Assembly (NCBI GenBank): GCA_003963405.1
Contig: RXIY01000018.1
Location: forward strand, 31,560-95,559
DNA: 64,000 bases
Reading direction: 5' to 3'
Source: Hyphomicrobiales bacterium
Lineage (GTDB): Bacteria; Pseudomonadota; Alphaproteobacteria; Rhizobiales; Beijerinckiaceae
The notes under the pieces are model-generated. The model had not been told where the DNA came from, made no database searches, and saw only the letters and a program-made list of their open reading frames with translations. This document shows positions 56,475-63,719 of the stretch, piece by piece. The position numbers and the translations under genes are program-made. Numbering within the stretch: position 1 is the stretch's first letter; every line of letters begins with the position of its first letter.

Positions 56475-57029
56475 ATGACCAATCTTGACGACCCCATCCG
56501 GTGGCAGGAACTGGAGTTGAGGGTCAGAGAACTCTACCATAAGCAATTCAGCGATGCGCAGCGTAGCGCCGTCGATTTCTCCAAGCTCATCCTGACGAAC
56601 CTCATCTGGATCAACGCCGCTGGGCTTGGATCCCTTCCCGTGACCGCGGCCTTTCTGGGCATAGGAGACATGCCGTGGTCTCAGAAATTCCCAATAATCC
56701 TTGGCCCGGGGCTTGCCTTCGCCACCGGCCTTTTCTCGGCCTTCATGTGCGCTTTGGCGACTTATTACAATTTCGACGCAATAGCCAAGAACGCAAACTT
56801 CGATTGCTCGCGAGAGATCGGAGACATTCGCCTGACCCATCCTGAGACGGCGCGAAACGAAGAGCTTAAGGGAAGAGTCGAAGCCGAGAGAGACCACTTG
56901 GCCAAATCCGCCACGGAGGCGAACAAGCGCACCCGGGCGACCCTCATTCTATCGCATCTTCTGGGGTGGGCTTCCCTGCTCTTCTTTCTGTTCGCGTGCT
57001 ACCTCCTGATCACGATTTCCCGCGCTTAG
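56475..57029 (+). CDS. Membrane protein of unknown function
   Basis: 184 residues. Two central hydrophobic helices (LGSLPVTAAFLGIG; LGPGLAFATGLFSAFMCALA) and one near the C-terminus (LLGWASLLFFLFACYLLIT), with charged helical segments between (ARNEELKGRVEAERDHLAKS). No family recognised; small membrane proteins of this layout occur in accessory regions. A 199-residue minus-strand frame over the same DNA is rejected. The 258 bp before it show no supported feature. Confidence 0.6.
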   Translation: MTNLDDPIRWQELELRVRELYHKQFSDAQRSAVDFSKLILTNLIWINAAGLGSLPVTAAFLGIGDMPWSQKFPIILGPGLAFATGLFSAFMCALATYYNFDAIAKNANFDCSREIGDIRLTHPETARNEELKGRVEAERDHLAKSATEANKRTRATLILSHLLGWASLLFFLFACYLLITISRA

Positions 57030-57160
57030 AGCGACACAGAATCGCTTGGAAGTTAGGCATTGGCGGCCCCGGCAGGGTTGCCCGACATCCAAAAAATCAA
57101 CGGCTCGCGACGTCAAACCGCAAAACTACGCCCATTGAAGCGCAAGGGCTTTCTTCCCCA

Positions 57161-57610
57161 GTGTCAAACCACGGGAAGCGGCGCCCGGTCAATTCTGGCC
57201 AGCTTGCCTTCGACTTCGGGCCGCCCCTGCCCCAAAAAGAATGCCCCCCGGCCGGGCTGGGCCGAGGGGCAGATGGGAACCGCAGAACGGAGTGGAGCTT
57301 CGATGCAACGGTCGGGGGCAACCATACGCCCCCGGCCGCCGGGAACAATGCGCCCGGCTCCGGCTGGTTCGATGCGCTGCGCGCCGACCGCCGGCTCACG
57401 ATGGCGGCCGTCTCTCTCGCCCGGCTGATGCAGGACGGGCGGCCCCGGTCGCTGGTCGAGTTTTCGGCGGAGTCCGGGTTCTCCCTCCGGCAGGTGCCCG
57501 AGGCCGTCAAGCGCCTCGAAGCCGCCGGCTACGTCCGCGTCATCCGCACCAAGGGCGGGCCGGGCAACCGGAACCGCTTCGTGCGGACAATTCCGGGGGG
57601 CGCGCAATGA
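57161..57610 (+). CDS. Winged-helix protein of the accessory region
   Basis: About 149 residues if it starts at GTG 57161 (AAGGG is upstream at a 12-base spacing); ATG 56966 would overlap the previous gene. N-terminal part is low-complexity (SGQLAFDFGPPLP). The C-terminal ~80 residues look like a winged helix: RLTMAAVSLARLMQDGRPRS, FSAESGFSLRQVPEAVKRLE, AAGYVRVIRTKGGPGNRNRF. It overlaps the next gene by four bases (ATGA), so the two are coupled. Probably a DNA-binding replication or regulatory protein of the element. Confidence 0.6.
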   Translation: MSNHGKRRPVNSGQLAFDFGPPLPQKECPPAGLGRGADGNRRTEWSFDATVGGNHTPPAAGNNAPGSGWFDALRADRRLTMAAVSLARLMQDGRPRSLVEFSAESGFSLRQVPEAVKRLEAAGYVRVIRTKGGPGNRNRFVRTIPGGAQ

Positions 57611-58908
57611 GCCGCGCCGCCCTTCCTGACCTCGCCAAAGAGAAGCGCCGCCTTCGCGCCATGGGCGCGCGCACGGACTTGATCGTCCTGCTCAAGCACA
57701 GGCGAGCTCACGGCCAGAAGATCGACCTTTTCTGGTGGGGCTTCTGCATGGCGGTCCCTACGCTCATGTTTCCGGCGGGTCGCTATCGCTACTGGCCGGA
57801 GTTCAGGCGCGACCCCCGGAAGGGCCAGCGCATGGCCGGCGAGTATTGGGCCTCGTGGCCGGAGGCGACGGCCGCCGCCATGCTGGTAGAGGTCGGCGGC
57901 TACTTCGACGACGACGAGCGCGCGGCGGTCGAGCGCGGCATCGCCAGCGCCAAGGCCCGCCAAGGCGACTCTTTCCTGAGAGCCGACACGATGGCCCGCA
58001 AGCTCGGCGTCGGCATCGAGGAAAGAGACAATCTCGGGCTCTACACCATCGGCGCCTATGACCTGCCGCGCGCCGCGCGCTTGAAGCGCAGCGCCGAGAC
58101 GAAGAAGGAACGGGACCGGGCCAGAGCGACCGCGAAGCGCCGGGCCAACGGAGCCAAGCCGCGAGAGGAATGGCTGGCAGAGCGTAGAGCGGCGAGCTCG
58201 CTTCAAGCGCGCCGCAAGCCGACCCTCTCACACCTTAAGCCGTGGGAGATGCTCGGCGAGTCTCGCGCCTCCTTCTATCGCCGCCCGAAGGTCGAGCGCG
58301 ACGAATTGGCGGCGAAAGTCGCCGCTCGTGAGACAAAAACTTTGAGACAAATGAGACAAATCTCGCGGGGTCCGTCGCTCCCTATAACAAAAGGTTATTG
58401 CGGCGAGGGACCTGTAGCCACCTCCGACATGAGCCACGGCGCGCCGCCCATGGCGCGCGCCCGCCCGCTGGCCCAGCCGGAGAGAGGCGGCGAGGTCAAC
58501 GGCCACAAGCCGAGGCGTTCGGACCGCAAGCGCGCGGCGCACCCCATTATTGTCGGCGCGGCGAGGTCTACAGCCGCGAATGAAGCCGCAACACTCGCTG
58601 CGCTCGCGTTGACGTGTTCACCGGAAATGGCGGACGCGGCCCCAAGGCGGACTCCCCAAGCTCCCGCCCAAAGCGGCGCGCGACGTCACGACTGCGGCCG
58701 GGTCGAGGTGGGGGCGGCCCCGAGGCTCCTCCGGGGGCAGGCGGCGATTGCCGAGACCTTGAAGCGGATGAACGAGCCCTCGGCGCGCGCGCTGCAAATC
58801 CTCCGCGCATTGTCGCTCCCCCGAATTGAGGCGATTTCCTTGGCGTCACCGGCATTGACCGCGGTTTACAGGAGCGACCTATGGAAAACGAATACGACGG
58901 GCCTCTGA
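57607..58908 (+). CDS. Large accessory protein with HTH-like KPWE..SRASFYRR motif
   Basis: 433 residues. N-terminal helical segment (LAKEKRRLRAMGARTDLIVL), a middle with WPEFRRDPRKGQRMAGEYWA and DDDERAAVERGIASAKARQG, then a basic helix and the helix-turn-helix-like LKPWEMLGESRASFYRRPK (~residues 210-230). The last ~200 residues are low-complexity and basic. The same KPWE..SRRTWYRR motif occurs in uncharacterised rhizobial accessory-region proteins (general knowledge). It carries TGAGACAAA repeats in its DNA. Possibly an element replication or partition protein; unproven. Confidence 0.6.
   Translation: MSRAALPDLAKEKRRLRAMGARTDLIVLLKHRRAHGQKIDLFWWGFCMAVPTLMFPAGRYRYWPEFRRDPRKGQRMAGEYWASWPEATAAAMLVEVGGYFDDDERAAVERGIASAKARQGDSFLRADTMARKLGVGIEERDNLGLYTIGAYDLPRAARLKRSAETKKERDRARATAKRRANGAKPREEWLAERRAASSLQARRKPTLSHLKPWEMLGESRASFYRRPKVERDELAAKVAARETKTLRQMRQISRGPSLPITKGYCGEGPVATSDMSHGAPPMARARPLAQPERGGEVNGHKPRRSDRKRAAHPIIVGAARSTAANEAATLAALALTCSPEMADAAPRRTPQAPAQSGARRHDCGRVEVGAAPRLLRGQAAIAETLKRMNEPSARALQILRALSLPRIEAISLASPALTAVYRSDLWKTNTTGL
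58329..58360. repeat. Three TGAGACAAA repeats inside the 57607 gene
   Basis: TGAGACAAA occurs at 58329-58337, 58343-58351 and 58352-58360, followed at 58383-58397 by the small inverted repeat ATAAC-AAAAG-GTTAT. Together they resemble an iteron-like cluster embedded in a coding sequence. Confidence 0.6.
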
Positions 58909-59468
58909 ACGAGTTCCAGCTTGCCGCGCTGGTCGCCGCATGGGCGCCGGAGTGGCTGCGCTATGCCCGTTTCCGCGAAAGATGGTTCCAGTTCGACGGC
59001 CTCATGTGGCGGCCAATCTTCGGGGAGTTGGGCAAGCAAATTCTCCCGATGCTGAACGAGGCTGTTGGCCGTGACGTGCCCTTCAACGCGCTCCGCGTGG
59101 CGCTCCAGATGTTGAAGATGCACCCGGCGCTCGCCGCCGATTACGACAACCTGCGGCGCTCGGTGGAGGATTTCGATTGCGCCATTTCGAGCGAGCCAAC
59201 GGCGCGCGTCTCGAAGGCGGGCAAGCCCTATGCGGTCGCGACCGCGCGCGGCCCCGCGGGCGACATAACCATTCTGGCTTTCGGAGATGAAGTTCGCTTG
59301 GACCTGATGCGGCTTAGCGTCCACAACCGCGTGAGAGTCTCAGGCGAGGCGCGGCCGCCCTATGAGAGCGACCCCCGGCCGGCGGTCTATGTCGACTGCA
59401 TCGTCGCCGCGAAGGATGAGAAAGCAAAGAAGGCGACGAAGCGTCAGCGCGCCAACGCCGCGGCATGA
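58881..59468 (+). CDS. Possible primase-N-like plus SSB-like OB-fold protein
   Basis: 195 residues. Residues 1-90 (LVAAWAPEWLRYARFRERWF; DVPFNALRVALQMLKMHPAL) recall the N-terminal part of phage/plasmid D5-type primase-helicases. Residues ~105-175 (SSEPTARVSKAGKPYAVATA; ITILAFGDEVRLDLMRLSVH; NRVRVSGEARPPYESD) look like an SSB-type OB fold. Both assignments are weak and made by eye. ATG 58881 has AGGAG upstream and overlaps the previous gene by 28 bp in another frame. Probably works in element DNA replication. Confidence 0.6.
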   Translation: MENEYDGPLNEFQLAALVAAWAPEWLRYARFRERWFQFDGLMWRPIFGELGKQILPMLNEAVGRDVPFNALRVALQMLKMHPALAADYDNLRRSVEDFDCAISSEPTARVSKAGKPYAVATARGPAGDITILAFGDEVRLDLMRLSVHNRVRVSGEARPPYESDPRPAVYVDCIVAAKDEKAKKATKRQRANAAA

Positions 59469-59514
59469 TCGACGCCGGGCGCGAAAGGCGGCCCCGTCCA
59501 TATCGGAGGACATC

Positions 59515-60126
59515 ATGGCCATGAAATACGACCGCGCCGCAGTTATGCGCGACGCTTGGGGCCGTTTCCGCGACGGGAAGCGGCTCGGGCTGGGATGGAC
59601 GTTCGGGCAATGCTTGAAGACGGCGTGGGCGGCGGCTCGCCTTCGCCGAGAGGCGGAGGCGCGCCGGCCGGCTCCGGCGCTTTCGACTCGCCGGGAGTCA
59701 TCGCTCGCGCGCACCGCCCCCGACGTCGCAGAGCAGGCCGCACAGGGGCGCTTCATGGCGCGCCGTGGATCGGTGGGGACCGACCGGCTTCGCGCATGGG
59801 AGGCCCGTTTCTGGCCGATTGAGAGCGGGCGACATTACGCTCACACCGCGCCCGCCTTTTTCGCCGCGCGCCGGGCCATCTGCTGTGCTTCCCCGTTGGC
59901 GAAGGCTTCGCGCAAATCAAAGGACGAGAAACCCGGCGGTTCTCGGTATCCCTCGGGCTTCGGCGGCGGCGGTGGCGGCGCGAGTTCCTTCTCCTTCGAC
60001 GAGAACAGGACGAATGCCTTGTTGCGCCACTCGGCTGAGCTATCGGGATGCAGGGCGGCTTTCAGCGTTTTGACTTCTTTCGCCGTGAACGGGTATTCGC
60101 CCGCTTTATACCTCCATTGGGTGTAG
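59515..60126 (+). CDS. Small accessory protein overlapping an antisense gene
   Basis: Up to 203 residues. The N-terminus KYDRAAVMRDAWGRFRDGKR and LGLGWTFGQCLKTAWAAARL matches a small family I recognise from rhizobial/Caulobacter accessory regions, function unknown. GGAGGA lies just before ATG 59515. Its 3' third (from 59841) is antisense to the coiled-coil gene and looks like a read-through frame (low-complexity GGGGGGASS), so the functional part is probably the first ~100 residues. Confidence 0.5.
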   Translation: MAMKYDRAAVMRDAWGRFRDGKRLGLGWTFGQCLKTAWAAARLRREAEARRPAPALSTRRESSLARTAPDVAEQAAQGRFMARRGSVGTDRLRAWEARFWPIESGRHYAHTAPAFFAARRAICCASPLAKASRKSKDEKPGGSRYPSGFGGGGGGASSFSFDENRTNALLRHSAELSGCRAAFSVLTSFAVNGYSPALYLHWV

Positions 60127-60896
60127 AAGCCGTGCTCCTGCGCCCGTATCTTCTTTCTCAAAGAAGCATTGGTGGCTTTCAGCTTTTGGATTTCCTCGTC
60201 CTTGCCCGTTATCGACGCCGCCTCCATCAGCATGCGCAGCTTTTCGAGCTCCTGCGCCTGCCTGACGTTCTCGTTGGCTAATTTTTTTCTATCAGACTCT
60301 GCGGCGCGCATCTTTTTCTCAAGTTCGATGTTGATTGCGCCCACCCGCGCGAGCGCCGCCTCTTGCTCCGGCGATGGCCCGCCGGGAGCTGCCTTTTGGC
60401 GCTGGAGCTTTTCGACTTGGGTCTTGAGCCGTTCGTTCTCGGCCCTCAAAGCTTCGATCTCAGCTTTAAGGTCTGCGCCTTCTTTTGGCTGGCGCTTGGT
60501 CTTCGCCACCCTTTCCTTCTGCGACGCCTCGAAATGGCGCAACATCGTGTTCGGATGGTTCCAAGTCAGCCGGCTGTGCATAGGCAGAGTCTCGCGCCAC
60601 GCCTCGATTTCGACCCGGGCGGCGAGACACTTCATCAGGTTCGACCGCGCCACCTTGCCGATCCCGGTCGGGCCGTCTCCGAACTCGGGGTTCTCGACAA
60701 GCCACGCGCCGAACTCCTTCGTGTAGGCTCGGCCGAAGGGCTGGTTTGTTCCGGCCAGTCGCATGGCCCGGCGCTGTCCGGCGGCGACGGCCTCGCCGAT
60801 AACAAGCCAGTCAGTCCACTCTCGACTCTTGCGGGCGAAGGCGTCCTTGCCGCGCTGGATGAGTTCTGCTTCGTCTTTCAAAGAGAAATCGGTCAT
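59841..60896 (-). CDS. Coiled-coil accessory protein
   Basis: 351 residues. N-domain: REWTDWLVIGEAVAAGQRRA, EFGAWLVENPEFGDGPTG, then ETLPMHSRLTWNHPNTMLRH. This pattern occurs in uncharacterised proteins of rhizobial mobile regions. Residues ~140-250 are a coiled coil (LKAEIEALRAENERLKTQVE). The C-terminus contains FTAKEVKTLKAALHPDSSAE and a proline run. The start is preceded by a promoter overlapped by a 28-bp dyad, so it is probably repressor-controlled. Function unknown. Confidence 0.72.
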   Translation of the reverse strand: MTDFSLKDEAELIQRGKDAFARKSREWTDWLVIGEAVAAGQRRAMRLAGTNQPFGRAYTKEFGAWLVENPEFGDGPTGIGKVARSNLMKCLAARVEIEAWRETLPMHSRLTWNHPNTMLRHFEASQKERVAKTKRQPKEGADLKAEIEALRAENERLKTQVEKLQRQKAAPGGPSPEQEAALARVGAINIELEKKMRAAESDRKKLANENVRQAQELEKLRMLMEAASITGKDEEIQKLKATNASLRKKIRAQEHGFYTQWRYKAGEYPFTAKEVKTLKAALHPDSSAEWRNKAFVLFSSKEKELAPPPPPPKPEGYREPPGFSSFDLREAFANGEAQQMARRAAKKAGAV

Positions 60897-60922
60897 GCTG
60901 CATTTCCCATGTCAAACCATGA

Positions 60923-60960
60923 TTTAAGGTTATCCTAAGGAAACCTTAAACAGCTTGCAA
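60923..60960 (-). promoter_or_regulatory. Promoter with 28-bp dyad operator upstream of the coiled-coil gene
   Basis: Dyad 60923-60950: TTTAAGGTT-ATCCTAAGGA-AACCTTAAA, with 13 of 14 base pairs matched across the centre. On the minus strand TTGCAA (60960-60955) and TAGGAT (60937-60932) are 17 bp apart, a good sigma-70 promoter, with the operator covering its spacer and -10. It starts 27 bp upstream of the ATG at 60896. Confidence 0.7.
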
Positions 60961-61150
60961 GACTATATCACAACGAAATTCAGCTATTTTATGCGGATAG
61001 GCGGAGAACCATCCCTTGAGCAGGCAGCGAGGCCGGCCGGCGATGGAAAAGCCGAAAACTCCCGAAAAACCGAACTTATCCGAAGGATTACAGGGGCCTG
61101 CATAGTGCTCGCCGATGTATAGGCTCGCCTCGTTTTGAAAGGAGCGATCA

Positions 61151-61456
61151 ATGATCGATTGCACTAGCGATTACACCAAGGCCGACTGGAGCCTCGTGCC
61201 GGAGGCGCTACGTCCGGCGCTGCTCGAATATATCGAGCAAGGTCGAAACCCCGGTGTCTTTCTGACCTCCGTGCTGGTTGGCGACCTCTTCGCGGCGGCG
61301 AACTTGGCGCCCGAGTCGGTTCGCCCCCACATCGGCTCTATCGCGAGGCTCATCGTCTCGCACGCGCCCAAGAAATGCTGGGGCGGGATGAATGAGGTCT
61401 CCGTCTGGATGGCGACCGGCGCCGCACCCGGAAACGGTCTCAAGATCGCCGCTTGA
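61151..61456 (+). CDS. Small unrecognised accessory protein
   Basis: 101 residues. The segment LVPEALRPALLEYIEQGRNP, GVFLTSVLVGDLFAAANLAP and VSHAPKKCWGGMNEVSVWMA fit a small helical protein type common in prophage-like regions, without known function. AAGGAG precedes ATG 61151 at good spacing. Confidence 0.68.
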   Translation: MIDCTSDYTKADWSLVPEALRPALLEYIEQGRNPGVFLTSVLVGDLFAAANLAPESVRPHIGSIARLIVSHAPKKCWGGMNEVSVWMATGAAPGNGLKIAA

Positions 61457-61563
61457 TCGATCGCCTTCTCCATCTCCGCGAGCAACTGCCCGGCGCGAGT
61501 GCGATGACAATTCACACGGCCTGCACGTAATATCCGCCCCTCACCGATTTGCGGGGCGGACTT

Positions 61564-62166
61564 ATGCCGAGACTGCATCCGAAGCTGCGATTGAAGTCGG
61601 TTTCCCTTCTGCGGGCCGGCGCCAGTGCCGAGCGGGTGGCAAAGCGTTTCGGCGTAACCACCGCGACCGCGCGGCGCTATGCAGTCGAGGCCGGTGTTTT
61701 GGAGCCGCCGACGCCGCGGCGACCGAGGCAGCCCAAGCCGGCGAAGGGTCCGAGCCCTCATCGCATCGCGCTATGGCAGCGCAGCCTCGCGCTATCTCTG
61801 CTCCGGCAAGGCGCTACTCTTCGAGAGGCAGCCGACGAGGCGACCATAGCTCCGCGAACTGCCGCGAGGATCGCACGAATGTATTACTTGCCCGTCCGAC
61901 CGCGTGGACGGCAGAGAGGCGAGAGCGGCATCCCGTTGCCGCTGCGGGCCGCCGCGTTGAGGATGGTGCGCGACGGAGCGACTCTCGCTGACGCGGGTCG
62001 AGAAATCGGCGTCACCAAGCAAGCGGTCCACCAGTGGTGCAAAGCCGCCGGGATCATCGCTGGCCGGAAGAGGAAGACGATCCCCCGCGTCGTTCGCGCC
62101 GAGCAGATGCAGGAGAAGGTCGCGCCTTCCTATGCGACGGTTGCGGCCTTGTCATCCAGCTTTTGA
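61564..62166 (+). CDS. Protein with three helix-turn-helix repeats
   Basis: 200 residues, very basic. Three similar HTH-like segments: LLRAGASAERVAKRFGVTTA (~residues 13-32), LLRQGATLREAADEATIAPR (~78-97) and MVRDGATLADAGREIGVTKQ (~133-152). They resemble transposase/resolvase-type or homeodomain-like DNA-binding units. There is no catalytic domain, so it is probably a regulator or DNA-binding accessory factor. ATG 61564 follows GGGGCGGA. Its stop overlaps the -35 of the small-RNA-like unit that follows. Confidence 0.68.
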   Translation: MPRLHPKLRLKSVSLLRAGASAERVAKRFGVTTATARRYAVEAGVLEPPTPRRPRQPKPAKGPSPHRIALWQRSLALSLLRQGATLREAADEATIAPRTAARIARMYYLPVRPRGRQRGESGIPLPLRAAALRMVRDGATLADAGREIGVTKQAVHQWCKAAGIIAGRKRKTIPRVVRAEQMQEKVAPSYATVAALSSSF

Positions 62167-62191
62167 AAAGTCGCCCGAGCTCGCGTATGTT
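62163..62191 (+). promoter_or_regulatory. Sigma-70-type promoter of small-RNA unit 1
   Basis: TTGAAA (62163-62168), 17-base spacer, TATGTT (62186-62191). The segment CGCGTATGTTCG matches CGCATACGTTCG of unit 2. Confidence 0.65.
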
Positions 62192-62197
62192 CGGGCC

Positions 62198-62262
62198 GAG
62201 GCCTCGCAAGAGCGACTAGATAAACGCCCCGACCACGGATGAACTGGCGGGGCGTTTTGCTT
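62198..62262 (+). ncRNA. Putative small RNA, unit 1
   Basis: A predicted transcript of about 65 nt from the promoter at 62163-62191 to an intrinsic terminator: AAACGCCCCG (62222-62231), 16-base loop, CGGGGCGTTT (62248-62257), then TTGCTT. The GGCGGGGCGTTTT segment (62246-62258) is identical in unit 2 (63280-63292), and the distance from -10 to the end of the T run is nearly the same. There is no open reading frame of note. Inferred non-coding; not assigned to a known family. Confidence 0.55.
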
Positions 62263-62759
62263 ATTGCCGTTCGTTATAGCTTAGCGGGGAACAAGCGCCT
62301 GCTCACCAAGGTTACTTAATAGTAGCGCCTCAGGCTTCGGAACAAAGGCGGCCCGACCTTTCAAAGGCGGGCCGTTCCTCTAGGTGAGAGCGGCAGCCCG
62401 GCTAGCCTTATCGGGCAACACGGGCCACCTTTTCCGTGACCGGGCCTTCCGGCGCAGGGCACGAGTGACAGAAAAGCATTTCCGTCACAGATCAGCGCTG
62501 CGGCAGCGCCGGAATCGCCCCGGCCTCCGCAATTTCGCTGTATCGGAAGAACCATGCCGCTAAAACGATTGTTCCTGAACCTTCGGCCGTTCATTGGGTT
62601 AGACCGCATCGGACCGAGGATGGCGCCATAGGTGACATCTTCCGGCCCCGGGGCGACCTGCTTGGCGCCAGCGGGCCGCCCCTTTCCCGAGTCAAATAGG
62701 CAAGCCCGGCCGGCTCACAAGCAATGAATAGATAAAGGGGGGCTGGTGCCCTTGGCCGG
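62263..62759. other. Non-coding stretch of the accessory region with hairpins
   Basis: No supported gene. It contains GGCGGCCCG..CGGGCCGTTCC (62348-62377), forming a hairpin around ACCTTTCAAAGG, and a possible pairing of GCTCACC (62301) with GGTGAGAGC (62383). Small frames here lack start signals. Function unknown; a remnant or regulatory region is possible. Confidence 0.45.
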
Positions 62760-63044
62760 CTATGGTTCCTTCGTCGCCTTCGGCTTTCCGCCCCCGTGCG
62801 AGGCAGTGCCGCCTTTGACACCCGCCTTTGACGCAAGCTCAGGGTCTCTTGAGAACGACCGCTTTGCGGGATCGACGGACTTCCCGCCCTTACGCCCAGC
62901 GTTGACCGCCAGATCGGCGTTCTGTGAAAAGCTCCGCTTCTCGGCGGGAACACTTCGCCCGCCCTTGCGAGCAATCTCGCGCTGCTTCTCCGGACTCATG
63001 GACGCGAACCCGCGCGCACTTTTCTTTGGCTTTTCGTCGGTCAT
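62760..63044 (-). CDS. KGG-repeat stress-induced protein
   Basis: 94 residues, highly charged and hydrophilic. KGG repeats: SPEKQREIARKGGRSV, NADLAVNAGRKGGKSV and DPELASKAGVKGGTAS, the pattern of the stress-induced acidophilic repeat (KGG) family (YciG-like). Such proteins accumulate under stress; mechanism unclear. Often found on plasmids and islands. Confidence 0.85.
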   Translation of the reverse strand: MTDEKPKKSARGFASMSPEKQREIARKGGRSVPAEKRSFSQNADLAVNAGRKGGKSVDPAKRSFSRDPELASKAGVKGGTASHGGGKPKATKEP

Positions 63045-63199
63045 GAGGATTCCTTCGGCGAGAATTGAATAGGTGGATGGTTAAGGAAAGGTTGCGCCTA
63101 TCGACTCTTGGGGGTCTTCTTTGTCTGCGATCAGCGCGCATTGACTTTTCACGACCGCGTCCCTGTGTCGTACTTCGCGCTGGACGGGGGCGGGCGAGA

Positions 63200-63228
63200 T
63201 TGAGAACGTGGTCTAGTTCGCATACGTT
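63200..63228 (+). promoter_or_regulatory. Sigma-70-type promoter of small-RNA unit 2
   Basis: TTGAGA (63200-63205), 17-base spacer, TACGTT (63223-63228). Spacing and flanking CGCATACGTTCG match unit 1 at 62163-62191. Confidence 0.65.
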
Positions 63229-63234
63229 CGATGC

Positions 63235-63295
63235 AGGCGACCTCAGAAGCCACCGAGACGCCTCCACGGTGGATGTATCGGCGGGGCGTTTTCTG
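63235..63295 (+). ncRNA. Putative small RNA, unit 2
   Basis: A predicted transcript of about 60 nt from the promoter at 63200-63228 to a terminator: GACGCCTC (63257-63264) pairs with GGGGCGTT (63283-63290, two G-U pairs), followed by TT. It contains CCTCC in the loop side of the stem, similar to the anti-Shine-Dalgarno loops of some rhizobial sRNAs, but no family assignment is made. The next gene starts 49 bp later. Confidence 0.55.
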
Positions 63296-63343
63296 CGATC
63301 GCTTTAAGCGAGGTTTCCTATCCATTACGTCCCGAGGTCCATT

Positions 63344-63670
63344 ATGAGACAGAAACGCAGACTCGGTGGTTGGCAAAGACTTGGCTTGGTAATCTCGAGC
63401 GTCTGGGCCCTATCGATTATTGCGCTTGTCTATCTCGAGAAGAAGCAGGGGCCCTTCAGCCACAGCATTGTCACTGACACCGTAGTTGCAAAGACCGGAG
63501 AGCCCGCCTCTGTGTTGGAAGGAAACTCCTTCAAGAACTTGGTCCCAGTCGAAACTGTCCTCAACTCTGAACGCATTTTCGCGCTTCTCTTTGGGCCAAT
63601 GGCGGCCATTTGGGTCGGTGGATATTGCTACGGGTGGATAAGAGAGGGATTTAGGCAGTCCGATGAATAA
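63344..63670 (+). CDS. Small membrane protein, function unknown
   Basis: 108 residues with two hydrophobic segments (LGLVISSVWALSIIALVYLE; LLFGPMAAIWVGGYCYGWI) separated by a polar loop of about 50 residues. Proteins of this two-helix layout are common in alphaproteobacterial genomes but uncharacterised. It follows the second small-RNA unit. Confidence 0.65.
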   Translation: MRQKRRLGGWQRLGLVISSVWALSIIALVYLEKKQGPFSHSIVTDTVVAKTGEPASVLEGNSFKNLVPVETVLNSERIFALLFGPMAAIWVGGYCYGWIREGFRQSDE

Positions 63671-63719
63671 GCGGAGCTTCGACGCGAGAATGCGTTCTCC
63701 TTTGGCGGGCAATTAGGCC

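Noticed and set aside
56298..56897. Minus-strand frame of 199 codons in the accessory region
   Set aside because: Overlaps the plus-strand membrane protein, whose hydrophobic segments are more gene-like; no family features.
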